A stretch of DNA of 64,000 nucleotides from the NCBI RefSeq assembly GCF_029689945.1, contig NZ_CP121451.1, positions 558,001 to 622,000 on the forward strand, written 5' to 3'. Positions 8,707 to 18,584 of this stretch are shown piece after piece; within the stretch, counting starts at the first letter, position 1, and each line of letters begins with the position of its first letter. Source of the DNA: Paenibacillus amylolyticus (GTDB taxonomy: Bacteria > Bacillota > Bacilli > Paenibacillales > Paenibacillaceae). The notes beneath the pieces were generated by a model. It was not told the origin of the DNA. It ran no database searches and saw only the letters and a list, made by a program, of their open reading frames with translations. The position numbers and the translations under genes were made by a program.

Positions 8707-10954
8707 TTAAGAAGCAGGAATCACGATTTTTTGTCCAACTTTCAGGTTATGCACATTTGAGATTTTGTTAGCTGTTGCCAATTTGCGCCAGTCCACACCA
8801 TATTTCAGACCGATGCGGTACAGGTTGTCCCCTTTTTCACCACATATACAACCTTGTTGTTGGTTGCCGGTTTCTCAGGTTGTGGCTTAGGCGTTGGTGC
8901 TGGTGTTGGTTTAGGCGTCGGAGCTGGCTTTGTACCTGTTTCAGGTGTTGTTGTTGCTTCACCTGTCAGTTTCAAACCGTACTCTGCAAAACCTTCCTGG
9001 TTCGTACCGATGAACGACATGGCAGGATTCGCTTCAACCAGATCTTTTGCATCCGGGGAAGAAGCAAACACCACTTCAAGATCATTCAACGCTGCAGCAG
9101 TTACACCCGCAGATGGTTTGATTGGTGCCAGGGACCAGTTGCCGTCCGCTGCCGGGTTAATCGTTTTATTCTCACGGATGTAGTCGATGATCACTTGACG
9201 GTTCTCATCCGGTGCAGCCAGAACGATCCGTTTGCCGTCCGGGTTAGCCAGCTTGGATGAAGAAGCACGGTAGTTATTCGTCGCTACAATGAATTTTTGA
9301 GCCGGGTCAATCGGTTTGCCGTTAAAGCTCAGATCCTTGATCCGGCTTGCGGATGCATTAACGATCGCAGCTTTGCTATCGTATTTGGCTGGTTGAGTCA
9401 CATCAATCTGATACGTTACACCATCGATAACATCGAAGTTGTACGTTGGGAAGTCATTGTTGATCAGTTGTTGTTGACCGCCTTTGGCCGGGTCGATCTG
9501 GTTGAACTGGCCTGCAGACCATTCCAGCCATTCTTTCAGTTCTGCGCCGTTAACCATTACAGCATGTACCGTATTTGGATATACGTACAGGTCAGCAACG
9601 TTTTTGATCGCAATGGTGCCTTTGGGAATATTCGTGTAATACGATGCACCTGAACGTCCACCGGCTTTGAATGGTGCTCCTGCGGACAATACAGGAATGT
9701 TCTCATATTCCGTACCTTGCATATGTTTTTCGACATACCATTTCTGTGCATTTGTTACGATCTGAATGGATGGATCATCCTGAACCAATGCGAAGAAGCT
9801 GTTGATTGGTGCCGTCGTTTCGCCCACCGGACCACGAACATACTCCAATGTACCTTCATGCTCTTCATGAACTGCATCAATGATGTCTTGATCCGCATCT
9901 ACCAGAGGCTTTTTGTTGGCTGTATCGTAAATTGGGCGTGCTTCCGTTTTGGAATCCACCACTTTCCATTTGCCATCAACCAGCTCCAGGTCCAGATCGA
10001 TGATACCCAGATGATCACCCCAGAAACCTGGCTCTACAGCAGGAACGCCATTGATTGTACCTTTCTCAAGGTCTACCCCTTTTTGCCGGCAAAATCGGCA
10101 CTAGGGAATACTTTGTGAGCATGTCCAAACAGAATGGCATTAATGCCCTCTACCTGGCTCAGGTACAAAACGGAGTTCTCCATCAGATCCGTTTGCGGGA
10201 TATCCTCAAATCCGGAGTGAGGAATGGCTACGATAATGTCGGCACCTTCGGCCTTCATCTGCGGAATGAATTTCTTCGCGGTAGCGATAATATCCTTGGC
10301 GATGACTTTGCCTTCAAGGTTAGCGCTGTCCCACTGCATGATTTGTGGCGGCACAAATCCGATCACACCCACTTTGATCGTATGCTCCTTGCCAGTCTCA
10401 TCCGTTACTTTTTTGTCCAAAATCTCATACGGCGTGAAGTAATTCTTGTCATTCGTCTCATCATCATCACCATCATCTACATAGACATTGGCATTAATGT
10501 AAGGGAAGTTCGCACCCTCCAGCGTCATGTCCAGGAAGTCCAGACCATAGTTGAACTCATGGTTACCGATGTTACCTGCATCATAATCGAGCAGATTCAT
10601 CGCTTTATATACAGGGTGAGTCTCACCCTTTTTCAGTGGATCAATCTTCGCCACATAGTCACCCAGCGGGTTACCCTGAATCAGATCACCATTGTCGAAC
10701 AGCAAGCTGTTCTTGGCTTCATCCCGTGCTTTCTTGATCAGTGTAGCTGTTTTGGCAAGTCCATACTGGTCTGTCTCTTTGTCGGAATAGTAGTCATAGT
10801 TAATGAGATTGTCATGAATGTCCGTTGTCTCCATGATTCTCAGTTTAACTTTGGCAGCATCCGCAGCCGATACAGGCACCGGAAACACCGCAAGCACGTT
10901 TAATGCAACGAAAGCGGCAGTCAGGCTTGATAATACTTTTTTACTCGTTTTCAA
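8707..10954 (-). CDS. 2',3'-cyclic-nucleotide phosphodiesterase/3'-nucleotidase with LysM tail (frameshifted twice)
   Basis: Secreted enzyme of the CpdB/5'-nucleotidase family that releases phosphate from extracellular nucleotides. Signal peptide about 1-31 (ending PVSAADA), metallophosphoesterase domain with ETTDIHDN, DNGDLIQGNPLG, IGNHEFNYGLDFL and LFGHAHKVFP, then the 5'-nucleotidase C-terminal domain, a Pro/Thr/Lys linker (PTPKPTPAPTPKPQP), and a LysM module (VYVVKKGDNLYRIG to KVGQKIVIPAS). There are two frame breaks, each one G short in a G4 run (C4 at 10076-10079 and 8829-8832). Repaired length is about 749 aa. LysM would tether it to peptidoglycan. A phosphate-scavenging role fits the nearby pst genes by inference only. 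Confidence 0.92.
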
Positions 10955-11336
10955 AATAACCCCTCCCGGTTATGTACATTGAATCATGCATTAATGGGCA
11001 AACGAAGAGCGCAGAAAAAGATAGATTTCATGGGTTGTGCGTACTGACGCTCGGATGACATGCATCGGAATTTCAGGTAAGTTTATCTCACATGAACATC
11101 TATTTATGTCTGTGCTTGTCGTTTACATTCCCAAATCATAACGCAATGTTCAGCCATTGAAAAGCATTATTTTTTACATTACCCGCACATACCTAGGCAA
11201 GTTTACATTATCATGCGTGATTTCGACATTTTTTTCAACATTTTAGTAGGTATATTGTACTTATTATCTTCAAAATACGTATATTACATGTGTCTCACAT
11301 ACAACAGCCGATTTAGCGTTACGCATCCATACCAAA
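10955..11336. other. AT-rich intergenic region upstream of the nucleotidase gene
   Basis: No gene was found here. The octamer TTTACATT occurs three times on the plus strand (11122, 11174, 11203), with spacings of 52 and 29 bp. This does not match the 11-bp phasing of a PhoP box. The region should hold the promoter of the nucleotidase gene, but no convincing -35/-10 pair was picked. Confidence 0.4.
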
Positions 11337-11369
11337 AACCGTGAAAGCTTAATGGCTTTCACGGTTGAT
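11337..11369 (-). terminator. Terminator-like hairpin after the PNPOx-family gene
   Basis: AACCGTGAAAGC and GCTTTCACGGTT form a 12-bp stem around a 5-7 base loop, about 65 bp after the stop of the pyridoxamine-oxidase-family gene. T residues are sparse. Confidence 0.65.
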
Positions 11370-11432
11370 TTTGAACTCTGCGCATATTTCGCATAGGGAC
11401 GCTACTTGGCAGAGGTTATGTTCATATTCGGA

Positions 11433-11849
11433 TTATTGTTCCCACACATGATGTTCATGATCTTTCCCGGTGTATTCAATACGACTCGGGGTGATGTCCA
11501 AAATGACATAGTTCGGATCATTAGGTCCATCGAACCATGCCTTCAGTTCGTCGTTCCATACTTGCTCACGCAAACCTTCGTTCTTTGTCACTTCACAGGT
11601 TCCTTCAATCTCAACGACTTCCTTGGAACCACCAGCCTCATAACCAAGCAGCAGGCTAACATTCGGATTATTCTCCAGTTCCTCTACTTTGTGTGTACGG
11701 CGGTTCGTTGCCAGATGAATGTTCAGTCCATCGTTAAAAAGCGCCATATAGCGGGATTTCGGTTTACCGTTCTCCACAGTCGAGAAGCTGCAAAAAGGGT
11801 TGTTCTCCAAAGCTTTCACAATGTTTTGTTCCAATTCAGTCTGGTTCAT
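11433..11849 (-). CDS. Pyridoxamine 5'-phosphate oxidase-family (general stress 26-like) protein
   Basis: Small flavin- or F420-binding split-barrel protein of the PNPOx-like superfamily, close to general stress protein 26. Visible features are NPFCSFSTVENGKPKSRYMAL, an HLATNRRTHKVEELENNPNVSLL segment and EVVEIEGTCEV. Start ATG at 11849 follows AAAGGAGCACTTCCC; the in-frame start 42 bases upstream has no such site. It is 138 aa and likely soluble. The substrate cannot be read from sequence. It is a single-gene unit flanked by a hairpin and repeats. Confidence 0.85.
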   Translation of the reverse strand: MNQTELEQNIVKALENNPFCSFSTVENGKPKSRYMALFNDGLNIHLATNRRTHKVEELENNPNVSLLLGYEAGGSKEVVEIEGTCEVTKNEGLREQVWNDELKAWFDGPNDPNYVILDITPSRIEYTGKDHEHHVWEQ

Positions 11850-11881
11850 GGGAAGTGCTCCTTTCGGTTTGGGGGATATTA

Positions 11882-12236
11882 GGAGAACCATGTAGAAGGC
11901 CGTTCCGGGGACGGATCGTTCTTTGGATCGCTGTTATCCCACGATGATCCTGATCTCTTCCTCATATACATTGGATTAAAACCGATTCACACTGGCACTA
12001 CGATGACAGAACAACCTTCCAATCGCTGTTATCCCCAGATTTTTTTGATTTCCTTTTTCTAAAGGGAAAATCCGGGGATAAAGGCGAGCGCTTCGCTTTT
12101 TCAGGTTTCTTCTGTCCTCTCCGTTATCGTGTGAATGCTTAATTCCAAAGGATATATGAATAAAAATTCAAGATGCGAACGCTTCGCTTCCTCAGAATCG
12201 ATTCCGTCCCCTCCACTACGTCTACTGTTCTCCCAA
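11882..12236. repeat. Family A' repeat, copy A2, split by a MITE
   Basis: The left half (11882-11970) has GAGAAC, GGGGACGG and GATCGCTGTTATCCC. The right half (12150-12236) has GCGAACGCTTCGCTTCC, CCGTCCCC and GTTCTCC. The halves are complementary at their ends (GAGAAC/GTTCTC; GGGGACGG/CCGTCCCC), so they are one element. The intervening 179 bp is a complete family A copy. Confidence 0.75.
11971..12149. mobile_element. MITE-like family A, copy A3 (inside A2)
   Basis: 179 bp bounded by inverted ends TTGGATTAAAACCGATTCAC(AC) and, at the right, the complement of TTTGGAATTAAGCATTCAC(AC). The inside holds the family core: GATGACAGAACAACCTTCC, CGCTGTTATCCCC facing GGGGATAA, GGCGAGCGCTTCGCTT and CTGTCCTCTCCG. 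It has no ORF. A target duplication could not be assigned with certainty. Confidence 0.8.
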
Positions 12237-12497
12237 ATTTGAGGATTGGATAGGCTAAAGTTCAAGAGACACCTGCACTTAACTTTGCAGGTTCCGCTTC
12301 TTTAGGTCCTATCCGCTCCGTCGTTGTGTATAAGTACAGTCAACTTACGTTAGGTGTAATAAGCCTGTACTTATAGTGTACCCACCTCACCTATGGTGAA
12401 TCCCATGAACCTGTTTGCAAACGTGACAAAATTGGAAAAGTCCTTTATAACAATGTTTACATACAGGGATTAGCGCGTCATTTTCTTCATATCTGAT

Positions 12498-12956
12498 TTA
12501 ATTCAAATCTCCAAGATAAATAGAAGATGTGCCTGATTGAAGCAGTAACTCACCTATGGTTTTGGGATATAAACGAATCTGAGACAGCTCTTCAAGTGCA
12601 ATCCATTCCACGGCGACTTGGTGATCGTCTGGATTGGAGCCTTCAAAAATAGTTGCCTCCGGGTCGATCAGGCTGCACGCAAAATAAAATTCAACCTGGT
12701 GGATATCAGCATCCCACTCGGCGAACTCATGATTTTTCCCGATATACTCCCGGATATGTAACAGCTCTCCCACATTCACAGCCTGACCAATCTCCTCCAG
12801 ACATTCACGCGCGACCGCATCCTTGAGTTCTTCACCTTTCTCCTGTCCTCCACCCGGGAACACATAAGCGGTACCATATTGGTCTTCCAGCCGGATAACC
12901 AGCAATCGGCCATCCTGCACAATGACGGCCTTCGCCGAGTTGCGTATGGGTTTCAT
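12498..12956 (-). CDS. Nudix hydrolase
   Basis: Hydrolase of nucleoside-diphosphate-linked compounds. The Nudix box is complete: GGGQEKGEELKDAVARECLEEIGQ (GX5EX7REXXEEXG pattern), about residues 35-57. It is about 152 aa. The start is ambiguous: ATG at 12956 is 12 bases after AAGGAG, while GTG at 12965 is only 3 bases after it. ATG is preferred. It is the last gene of the pxpBCA run, 30 bp after pxpA, so it is probably co-transcribed. The substrate is unknown. Confidence 0.88.
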   Translation of the reverse strand: MKPIRNSAKAVIVQDGRLLVIRLEDQYGTAYVFPGGGQEKGEELKDAVARECLEEIGQAVNVGELLHIREYIGKNHEFAEWDADIHQVEFYFACSLIDPEATIFEGSNPDDHQVAVEWIALEELSQIRLYPKTIGELLLQSGTSSIYLGDLN

Positions 12957-12986
12957 TCGGTTCACTCACTCCTTGTTATTCTTTAA

Positions 12987-13751
12987 TTATGGCGCGGATA
13001 ACGTTATGCCCTCCAATTCCAGCACATGACGAATTTCTTGGGCAAATGCGAGAGCGTTCGCTCCGTCACCGTGGATACAGACCGTCTCTGCCTTCATGGA
13101 AACCCGCGTACCATCCGTGGATACAACCACGCCGTCTCTCACCATCTGGAGCACTTGAGCAATCGCTTGCCCCGGCTCTTCAATGACAGCTCCCGCTTGG
13201 CTGCGAGGCGTTAATTTCCCATCCGCCCCATAGGTTCGGTCCGCAAACACCTCGCTCACACTGCGCAGACCGATACGATCTGCAGTGTGAATCAGTTCAC
13301 TGCCCGCCAAACCATACAAATACAGATCAGGCTGCACTTGATAGATCGCCTCGACAATAGCTTCAGCAAGCTTCGTATCTTCAGCCGCCATATTGTATAA
13401 AGCACCGTGCGGTTTCACGTGATGCATTCGCCCCCCACTTGCACGGACAAAAGCATCCAGCGCACCGATCTGATACACTACCATGTCATAAGCTTCCCGT
13501 GGTGTAATGTCCATACGTCTTCTGCCAAACCCCTGCAAATCCGGCAATCCGGGGTGGGCGCCAATTGCCACTTGATGCTCCAATGCCTTCTCCACCGTTA
13601 TCCGCATCGTAGCCGGGTCCCCTGCATGAAACCCGCAGGCAATATTGGCTGACGTAATGAAGGGCAGAATGGCTTTGTCCGATAACGTGCGATATATACC
13701 ATAACTTTCGCCCAGATCACAATTGATATCCAAGGTTTTTGAGGTTCTCAT
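12987..13751 (-). CDS. pxpA: 5-oxoprolinase subunit PxpA
   Basis: LamB/YcsF-family subunit of the ATP-dependent 5-oxoprolinase PxpABC, which opens pyroglutamate to glutamate. It starts [18 protein letters not shown] and carries the family landmarks [61 protein letters not shown] and [10 protein letters not shown]. 254 aa is typical. Its ATG overlaps the pxpC stop by four bases. Gene order pxpB-pxpC-pxpA matches many Bacillales. Confidence 0.95.
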   Translation of the reverse strand: MRTSKTLDINCDLGESYGIYRTLSDKAILPFITSANIACGFHAGDPATMRITVEKALEHQVAIGAHPGLPDLQGFGRRRMDITPREAYDMVVYQIGALDAFVRASGGRMHHVKPHGALYNMAAEDTKLAEAIVEAIYQVQPDLYLYGLAGSELIHTADRIGLRSVSEVFADRTYGADGKLTPRSQAGAVIEEPGQAIAQVLQMVRDGVVVSTDGTRVSMKAETVCIHGDGANALAFAQEIRHVLELEGITLSAP

Positions 13752-14779
13752 TGAGCGCCCTCCATTTCTACCATTCTTCTGCGTATCAGTTTATCCATGA
13801 GCTGCATATTGATCTCCTGTTCCATGTACAACTGCCGGGCTTGATCATGCGTAATCTGTGCAAACGAAATTCGGGTTCCCGGCCTTGCCTGAGCCAGGAT
13901 TGGCATATCCACCTGAGCTACCTGTGCTATGACAGGATAGCCTCCGATGGTCTGATGGTCTGCCATCAGGATGATTGGCTGACCATCAGGTGGCACCTGC
14001 ACCGTGCCATAGGTAACCGCTTCGGATAACCGATCCAGCGGCTGATCCAGCTCCAGTCTGGAACCTTGCAAGCGATAGCCCATCCGATCGGATTGCGGAG
14101 ATATTACGTATTTTTCGCCATAAAATTGTCCATGACTTGCCTCCCTGAACAGTGAACTATCCTGGCTCTCCATCACACGAATAACTGATCTTCCATAATA
14201 GTCAGGTCTTTCACGGTCAGATAAGAACCACGCAGGCGCCAATATTCGATAGTCTCGACCACTTCTCTCTACCTGCTCCATACGCTGCATCCATACTCGC
14301 GCTTCATCAGAAGGTTCACCTGTAGATATCAGATCTGACACACGCAGAGCTCTTCCTTCCAAACCGCCAAGACCTGTCTTGAGGTCTGTACTTCGGCTGC
14401 CCATCACTTCAGGCACAGCTATACCTCCGGCAAACGCCAGATAACCGCGCAAGCCCTGACGGCATGGGCCAAACTTCATTACACTTCCAGCCCGCACCAA
14501 CACAGGACGCCACAACGGTACAGGCAAATGATCCACGGTTGCGGATAGATCGGCCCCACATAAGGAGACTAGCTGGCTCTCCTGAAATCGAAGTTCCGGC
14601 CCCTTCATCGTCATCTCCAGCACTGCCGCATGACGGGAGTTGCCCACAAGCATATTGGCTGCCCTGGCTGCAAAGGTGTCCATGATCCCGCCAGGATGAA
14701 TGCCATACCGACGATAGCCGGTTCTGCCTTCATCCTGAACGGTAGATAACAGACCCGGGCGAATCACTTCAATACTCAT
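13748..14779 (-). CDS. pxpC: 5-oxoprolinase subunit PxpC (KipA-like)
   Basis: Biotin-dependent-carboxyltransferase-like (AHS2) subunit of 5-oxoprolinase. Features include [22 protein letters not shown] at the start, [38 protein letters not shown] and [13 protein letters not shown], ending with [20 protein letters not shown]. It is 343 aa. It overlaps pxpB upstream and pxpA downstream by four bases each, giving a tight translationally coupled set. Confidence 0.94.
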   Translation of the reverse strand: MSIEVIRPGLLSTVQDEGRTGYRRYGIHPGGIMDTFAARAANMLVGNSRHAAVLEMTMKGPELRFQESQLVSLCGADLSATVDHLPVPLWRPVLVRAGSVMKFGPCRQGLRGYLAFAGGIAVPEVMGSRSTDLKTGLGGLEGRALRVSDLISTGEPSDEARVWMQRMEQVERSGRDYRILAPAWFLSDRERPDYYGRSVIRVMESQDSSLFREASHGQFYGEKYVISPQSDRMGYRLQGSRLELDQPLDRLSEAVTYGTVQVPPDGQPIILMADHQTIGGYPVIAQVAQVDMPILAQARPGTRISFAQITHDQARQLYMEQEINMQLMDKLIRRRMVEMEGAQ

Positions 14780-15491
14780 CGCTCGTCCTCCATCCGCTTC
14801 AACGCCAGATAGTCCTGCATCGTAATCTGTTCAAATCGAACCCGATCACCTGCTGCCAGCAAACTCGGTACGTTCTCTCCTGGCCGAAACAACCGGAGTG
14901 GCGTTCGTCCAATACATTGCCATCCTCCGGGTGTGTCCACCGGATAGATACCCGTCTGTTTGCCACCGATACCTACCGTACCCGCCTCTACCCGAAGCCT
15001 TGGCGTCGCCCGTCTGGGCGTAGCAATTCGTTCCGATAACCCGCCCAGATACGGAAAACCTGGCGCGAATCCAATCATATGTACGAGATAATCCCCAGAC
15101 GTGTGAATTGCAATAACGTCCTCTGAGGTCATTCCATGCTCACTGGCAACATAGTCCAGATCAGGCCCCATTCGCCACCGTAACATACGGGAATCGTGAC
15201 CGTTCTGGACTTGTCCTGTACAGATTCCTTCATCTGGTTCAACAGATGAAGCAGAGTGCGACATAACTCAGGGTAAGGGGAGATAAACGGATCATAAAAT
15301 ATCGTAACGGACGTGTATGAGGGGACCCATTCAATCAGGGCTGGCAGATTGCTTTTTTCCAGTAAAGTACATACAGACATCACTCTGCGCTGCACTTCGT
15401 CAGACAGGCGATCCCCGCAATCAATGATCACGGCTGTCTCTCCCAGCGGAGCCAAGACCTCCTCTGTCCAAGCATACGGTAATTCGCTCAT
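14776..15491 (-). CDS. pxpB: 5-oxoprolinase subunit PxpB (KipI-like, frameshifted)
   Basis: AHS1-family subunit of 5-oxoprolinase; the B. subtilis relative KipI also inhibits KinA. The start at 15491 (MSELPYAW) follows AAAGGGGAG. The N-terminal part ends VTIPVCYGGEWG and the C-terminal part resumes PDLDYVASEHGMTSEDVIAIH, then GFAPGFPYLGGL and GGKQTGIYPVDTPGGWQCIGRTP. One G is missing from a G4 run (C4 at 15166-15169). The repaired length of 238 aa is normal. It lies 38 bp after the DUF2785 gene and overlaps pxpC. Confidence 0.92.
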
Positions 15492-15528
15492 GCGCCATCT
15501 CCCCTTTTTCCACACGTTTAACGTATCG

Positions 15529-16361
15529 TTATTTCTCTCTCTCCAATGCCTGTAATACGAGTGAACGAACCGCCGGAAACGGCTTTTCTTCTTCTGTACG
15601 TATCGCAAGATACAGTGTCTGCAAAAACAGACGCACATTCAGGTTCCTATGACTGGTGTCCAGAAGTGATCTGTTTACCGCGTTATCTCCTTGATGAAGG
15701 GAATCGATCCACAACGTAATATCTTTTGGCTCCAGCAGATTGCGTCGAAGAATGGTCACTACAGCATGCGCTATTCGCTGATCTTCATCATGGAGGTAAA
15801 CTTCACTTGATTCGGTTATTTTCCGACTGATTGCATGCAGAAGTTCCAGCAGATCCGTTCGCTCCAGATATGGCGACTGAGCCAGGTCTTCAACCGCATC
15901 CGCCGCATGTGCGGGGGCATGCGCCCAGCCCCTTTCATCGACATAGCCGCGAACATCTTTTTCGCATTCCAGATATGTAGTTAACCGATGCTGAATCCCT
16001 GTAATATCCTCCTTGTTCAGGAAAGACCGCTGGCGATCCACATTCAGAATTGGGGGTATTAACAACACGGAGAACGTCCGTGTAAACACACTGTCCGTTC
16101 CCTGCTCTCCGATGCCATAAAGAGGTGCTGATCGTCCAGAGCCAACTGCAACACATGCCTCAGTTCGTCTTCCATAAATACACCCTGTCCAATCCAGGTT
16201 GCCAACGTAATATAGATCAATTCATCTCGCAAAACAGGGTCAGGACTACCAATATGCTGCATCATATGCAGTGCCAATTCGTAAGGCTGTTCCACGAGAT
16301 CGATGGAATGGTTAGCCGACCGGATATGCTGCAATTTTTGCTTTAACATCAGAGCATCCAT
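15529..16361 (-). CDS. DUF2785 protein (frameshifted)
   Basis: Helical protein of the DUF2785 family; function unknown. The start (MDALMLKQKLQHIRSANHSI) is immediately after the stop of the histidine-phosphatase gene. The frame breaks after LALDDQHLF; adding one T to the TTT (AAA at 16119-16121) continues YGIGEQGTDSVFTRTFSVLLIPPIL. The repaired length is about 277 aa. A later segment ERGWAHAPAHAADAVEDLAQ is characteristic of this family. It belongs to a compact minus-strand operon. Confidence 0.82.
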
Positions 16362-16955
16362 CTATTGTGACTCCCGGGATGAATTCAAATGAACACTGCA
16401 ATTGTACAGTTCACATTGCCATGTATCATCGTTCTTGGTAATCCGGGTAATGGATGTGTTGGACAGCTTCACGCTAACATCAAGCTCAGGCACCAGACCT
16501 CGCAGTGTATTCCGCAGGACGGCTCCGTGACTGACAACAATCACTCTTCCATTGGGGTGCTGCTGTACAATATACTCAAGCACCGCACTGCCTCGAACAG
16601 TCCCGGCATCTGCAAGCTCCCGTCCCAGATCCAGGGTACTCCAGTCTGCTCCCCACTTGGCTAACCGTTCCTCTTCCGTCGTTCCTTCGACCTGTCCTCC
16701 GCCCATCTCGCGAAGTCTGGGGTCCAGATGGATCTCCTGAATGCCCAATCGATCACCAATGATGCGAGCCGTCTCACTTGCACGCTCCAAGTCACTGGCA
16801 TAGATGGCATCCCATGATTCCTCGGCCAGTCTGGCGGCAAGTAAAACAGCCTGCTGCCTTCCTTCCTGATCCAGCGGATTATCCGTCTGTCCCTGCGAAC
16901 GTTTTTCCTTATTCCACGCGGTACTTCCATGACGAATCAATGCAATTTGAGTCAT
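16362..16955 (-). CDS. Histidine phosphatase family protein
   Basis: Phosphoglycerate-mutase-like phosphatase that uses a phosphohistidine intermediate. Catalytic motif IALIRHGSTAWN at the start (RHG), second-site features SQGQTDNPLDQEGRQQA, AIYASDLERASETA, an acid residue in LREMGGGQVEG and the second histidine in VIVVSHGAVLRN. It is 197 aa. Its ATG overlaps the DUF1572 stop by four bases, and the next gene begins directly after its stop. The substrate is not predictable; small phosphosugars are usual. Confidence 0.9.
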   Translation of the reverse strand: MTQIALIRHGSTAWNKEKRSQGQTDNPLDQEGRQQAVLLAARLAEESWDAIYASDLERASETARIIGDRLGIQEIHLDPRLREMGGGQVEGTTEEERLAKWGADWSTLDLGRELADAGTVRGSAVLEYIVQQHPNGRVIVVSHGAVLRNTLRGLVPELDVSVKLSNTSITRITKNDDTWQCELYNCSVHLNSSRESQ

Positions 16956-17542
16956 TGTTGGTCCTCACCTTTTTCTATATGAAGTTCATCTTCTGTAAAA
17001 TGTTTACGTGCCTTCGGCTTGGCAAATTTGCCGCCATTATATTGATCTGAACCGTTTCTCGGAATGGAGAGACTGTCCCAGGCTGTTTCTTTAAGCATTT
17101 TTGCGGCAAATACAATCTGCCCGACATGATACGGATAATGCGCCAATTGCCGGATAATTGCCTCCATGACGGTGTGTCCTTCATTGCGAATGTAGATGAT
17201 GTGAGACAATTGCTCCGGTGTAAACGAACGAATGGCTTCAAGCAGACAATTCCAGCCTTCCTCCCATTTGGAGAGCAACTCTTCCCGGGAAGCAATATCA
17301 TTCACGAATTCGGCATCGCGTTCACGCCACGGTTTCTCACCATCTGTTGTCAGTACATCCGTCCAACGGGACAGCATGTTGCCCCATAGATGTTTTACGA
17401 TCACGGCAATGCTGTTCGCATCTTCATTCCAGGATTGAAACAATTGCTCCGTCTCCAGTTGCGCCATCGCTTTTTCCCCGAGCTGCTTGTAATACAGGAA
17501 TTGCTTCTCCGCTGTCTCCAGAAAAACCTGATTCATATCCAT
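16952..17542 (-). CDS. DinB-superfamily DUF1572 protein
   Basis: Four-helix-bundle protein of the DinB/YfiT-like superfamily (DUF1572), often metal binding and linked to thiol chemistry. Potential metal-ligand histidines occur in VIVKHLWGNMLSRW (about residue 50), in RNEGHTVMEAIIRQLAHYPYHVGQIVF (about 120-145) and in the tail. It is 196 aa. It starts with ATG at 17542 and ends overlapping the phosphatase gene. The exact function is unknown. Confidence 0.85.
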   Translation of the reverse strand: MDMNQVFLETAEKQFLYYKQLGEKAMAQLETEQLFQSWNEDANSIAVIVKHLWGNMLSRWTDVLTTDGEKPWRERDAEFVNDIASREELLSKWEEGWNCLLEAIRSFTPEQLSHIIYIRNEGHTVMEAIIRQLAHYPYHVGQIVFAAKMLKETAWDSLSIPRNGSDQYNGGKFAKPKARKHFTEDELHIEKGEDQQ

Positions 17543-17611
17543 CCGTTAACCACCCTTTGGAAAAGTATGTTGTTCCCTGAACACGTTCAGACAGATCCGC
17601 CACATGTTACT

Positions 17612-17941
17612 TTATTCAGGAAATGAGAATGTGCCGTCTGCATTCGGTGCAAATGGAATGACTTTACGAACCGCATCCAGATTAAGTTCTCCATAGATAT
17701 GTGGAAATAGTTCATTCAATTCGTACAGGTCCTCATACACCAGTTCCGGCTTCAATGCCTTCTCATCAATGCTAAGCAATAACAGATCCGTGCGGCCTGC
17801 ATAGTATTGCCCGGCTACCCATGGAATCTGCTCCTTTGTGGAACAATGAATGAATCCGTCCGTCTCCAGGCTATCGGGTGCGTACTCACTCCCCTTCGAC
17901 ACTTGCTCCCACAATGAACGGGAAATAATACTATAGATCAT
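17612..17941 (-). CDS. DUF952 protein
   Basis: Small cytosolic DUF952 protein of 109 aa, structurally related to ADP-ribosyltransferase-like folds but without an assigned role. Family features are SDGFIHCSTKEQI-like (here ETDGFIHCSTKEQIPWVAGQYYAG) and the FPHIYGELNLDAV segment near the end. ATG at 17941 follows AAGGAGGCGG. It sits mid-operon. Confidence 0.85.
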   Translation of the reverse strand: MIYSIISRSLWEQVSKGSEYAPDSLETDGFIHCSTKEQIPWVAGQYYAGRTDLLLLSIDEKALKPELVYEDLYELNELFPHIYGELNLDAVRKVIPFAPNADGTFSFPE

Positions 17942-17992
17942 GGTTCCGCCTCCTTCAATTTCTGCGATGTACCCTATGTGTCATTGGAAATA

Positions 17993-18550
17993 TTATAGAT
18001 CATCCCGGATACGGGAGTATACTTTTTGATCGGTGAATACCCCTTTGATCTTCAACTGTTTGCGCAGCAAACCTTCGTACGACATGCCCAGCTTCTCCAT
18101 GACACGTGCAGAGCCTATGTTGCCTGCATTACATTTCCCTTCCAGCCGATTGAAGTCAAGTTCCCGAAAGCAATAATCCACGATGGGTTGCATCGCTTCT
18201 GCCGCGAGACCCTTACCCCATTGATTACTGGCTATTGCGTATCCCAGTTCAGCACTTTGCATGGCTTCGTTGAGATGAAAAATGCCACCTCTCCCGATCA
18301 GCGTCCCTGTTTCCTTCAGGATAAAAGCCCAGATATGGACCGTTCTCCGTTCATAATTATCCAGTACCCGCTGAATGTATTGAAAGGAGTCCTCCACCGT
18401 CTCATGGCAGTTCCACAGGCTTTGCTGACTCACTCGTGGATCAGAGGCAAACGCATAATATTCATCGAGATCATCCATCGTAAGGCGTCTCAGCTTCAGC
18501 CGCTGTGTTTCGAATTCGGGCGATTCGGCAAAAAGTTTCTCTACATTCAC
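17993..18550 (-). CDS. GNAT-family N-acetyltransferase (RimJ/RimL type)
   Basis: Acetyl-CoA-dependent acyltransferase. The acetyl-CoA-binding loop is visible as YAIASNQWGKGLAAEAMQ, followed by LDFNRLEGKCNAGNIGSARVMEKLGMSYEG, the usual C-terminal RimJ/L motif. It is 185 aa. The start is GTG at 18550, eight bases after GGAGG. Substrates of this class include ribosomal proteins and small amines; none can be chosen here. Confidence 0.9.
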   Translation of the reverse strand: MNVEKLFAESPEFETQRLKLRRLTMDDLDEYYAFASDPRVSQQSLWNCHETVEDSFQYIQRVLDNYERRTVHIWAFILKETGTLIGRGGIFHLNEAMQSAELGYAIASNQWGKGLAAEAMQPIVDYCFRELDFNRLEGKCNAGNIGSARVMEKLGMSYEGLLRKQLKIKGVFTDQKVYSRIRDDL

Positions 18551-18584
18551 TCAGAGCACCTCCATGATTAAATTGAGTACATCA

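Noticed and set aside
11122..11210. PhoP box upstream of the nucleotidase gene
   Set aside because: The TTTACA-like repeats are 29 and 52 bp apart and point away from the gene, not in the 11-bp phase required.
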